The translations under genes and the position numbers were made by a program. Under the pieces are notes generated by a model. It saw only the letters and a program-made list of their open reading frames with translations, was not told the DNA's origin and searched no databases. From contig NZ_PJAR01000031.1 of NCBI RefSeq assembly GCF_002836745.1, positions 1 to 64,000 on the forward strand: a stretch of DNA of 64,000 nucleotides, given 5' to 3'. This document shows, one piece after another, positions 63,220 through 64,000 of this stretch; positions within the stretch are counted from its first letter, which is position 1, and each line of letters starts with the position of its first letter. Source of the DNA: Glaciecola sp. 33A (lineage in GTDB: Bacteria; Pseudomonadota; Gammaproteobacteria; Enterobacterales; Alteromonadaceae).

Positions 63220-63690
63220 CTAAAATTTCTCCAAGGGAACTTCAAGGCTCACCTTAGTTCTTTCTATAGACAGGGATGCGCTAAACTTTTTCACGTTTGG
63301 GTTATCAGTTAATAATACGTGCCTTAAATCTTCGAAGTCCTCCATATCACGAACACTGCAAATTAGTGTAAAGTCACATTGTCCTGCTACGAAATAACAC
63401 TGCTGCACTCGGTCCTCCTCGCGCACAACAAGCCGAAACGAGTTTAATTTCTGCAGGCTATGGCGCTCTAGCTCAACCAAAATCACAAATGTCATTTTCT
63501 GACCTAGTATATCGGGATTTAATACAGCGACTTCCTTATCAACTATTTTCAGCTTGCGTAACAGCTTTAACCTGCGCTGCACAGACGCAATGGATAAATT
63601 GCACACGTCTGACAGCTTTTCCAAACTTAACGTGGCATCTTTCTGAATTTGTAACAACAGTGTTCTGTTAGCTCTATCTATTTTTTTGAT
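63220..63690 (-). CDS. Lrp/AsnC family transcriptional regulator, non-standard start
   Basis: The protein of about 156 residues has an N-terminal HTH (IDRANRTLLLQIQKDATLSLEKLSDVCNLS, with recognition helix SIASVQRRLKLL) and a C-terminal RAM/ligand-binding domain (TFVILVELERHSL, YFVAGQCDFTLICSV). The first conventional start is TTG at 63657, which would remove the first helix of the HTH. An AAGGA lies seven bases before an ATC codon at 63690 (ATT at 63696 is another choice), from which the full HTH is read. No ATG, GTG or TTG exists between 63657 and the upstream in-frame stop. Targets are unknown. Confidence 0.75.
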   Translation of the reverse strand: MKKIDRANRTLLLQIQKDATLSLEKLSDVCNLSIASVQRRLKLLRKLKIVDKEVAVLNPDILGQKMTFVILVELERHSLQKLNSFRLVVREEDRVQQCYFVAGQCDFTLICSVRDMEDFEDLRHVLLTDNPNVKKFSASLSIERTKVSLEVPLEKF

Positions 63691-64000
63691 AAAAATTTCC
63701 TTGTGTTGAAATTAATATAAATATGTAACATGTAGGTCATAAATTGTAATTAATAGAACAATTCACATCACACTTAATGTGTAATCTAAAATCTAATTGA
63801 TGTTGACAGCATCATCGAAGTATCAGTATTAAGCACCACCAGCTTTGTTAGGCTTTGTGGCAAATTAAAGACTGAATTATTCCCACAATAAGCACCTAGA
63901 TAATAACATTACGTGCTTGCTCCTTTAGAGTTCTATTGGTTTATGACATTTAGATTACTACGTTTTTTGAAATTGAAATATGTTGACTTAATATCGATTT
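63691..64000. other. 310-bp region to the window end
   Basis: AT-rich sequence upstream of the Lrp-like gene. No gene or clear promoter was recognised. Confidence 0.5.

Noticed and set aside
1-64000. Horizontal transfer island including integrase, IS or att sites around the ten-gene locus
   Set aside because: No integrase, transposase, tRNA or flanking direct repeat was found, so transfer cannot be claimed.

Overview
The window is a chromosomal segment of a marine-type gammaproteobacterium, most likely in or near the Alteromonadaceae. This placement is inferred from the gene order rpsB-tsf-pyrH-frr-uppS-cdsA-dxr-rseP-bamA-skp-fabZ-lpxA-lpxB-rnhB-dnaE-accA-tilS, an NAD-type isocitrate dehydrogenase, DUF3192/DUF3301/DUF3549 proteins, and a large stock of TonB receptors. 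TTG and GTG starts with good ribosome sites are common. No rRNA, tRNA, phage, insertion sequence or CRISPR array was seen.

Bases 1-13039 are mixed housekeeping. They hold the end of a UDP-glucose dehydrogenase gene, galU, a ComEA-like secreted protein, isocitrate dehydrogenase, ppnN overlapping a diguanylate cyclase gene, queF, syd, small conserved proteins, truC and an ABM-domain protein. At 9827-10128 there is no plausible protein but a strong candidate for a CsrB-type regulatory RNA: about 22 GGA motifs, a rho-independent terminator, and a GacA/UvrY-type box about 180 bases upstream.

Bases 13062-28305 are a ten-gene accessory locus, all on the minus strand. An ECF sigma factor and a very short FecR-like protein come first. 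Then follow two copies of a cassette (TonB-dependent receptor, DASS/SLC13 dicarboxylate transporter, SGNH/DUF4886-type hydrolase), a secreted M14 metallocarboxypeptidase, and a third DASS transporter. Both receptor genes carry the same 27-base promoter-like element (TAGGGG-N15-GCGTTA) at the same distance from the start codon, and both have a GC-rich hairpin between receptor and transporter. The likely role is capture of a conjugated or esterified carboxylate, periplasmic cleavage and uptake of the acid. This system is the most interesting candidate in the window; its substrate is unknown.

Bases 28671-35203 hold mioC, dapD, glnD, map and an Old Yellow Enzyme gene that sits between map and rpsB. 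Bases 35282-55263 are the conserved translation, envelope and DNA-replication cluster. lpxD, normally between skp and fabZ, is missing, and a terminator-like hairpin stands in its place. Bases 55334-64000 hold a second diguanylate cyclase, a CPA2 antiporter, an RbgA/YlqF-like GTPase, an M14 peptidase, a lone PspB-like protein, tadA, a 50-residue basic protein, a YnfA-family protein, and an Lrp/AsnC regulator with no ordinary start codon for its full helix-turn-helix.

Four short tandem-repeat tracts (16, 23, 19 and 17 bp units) lie in intergenic regions.
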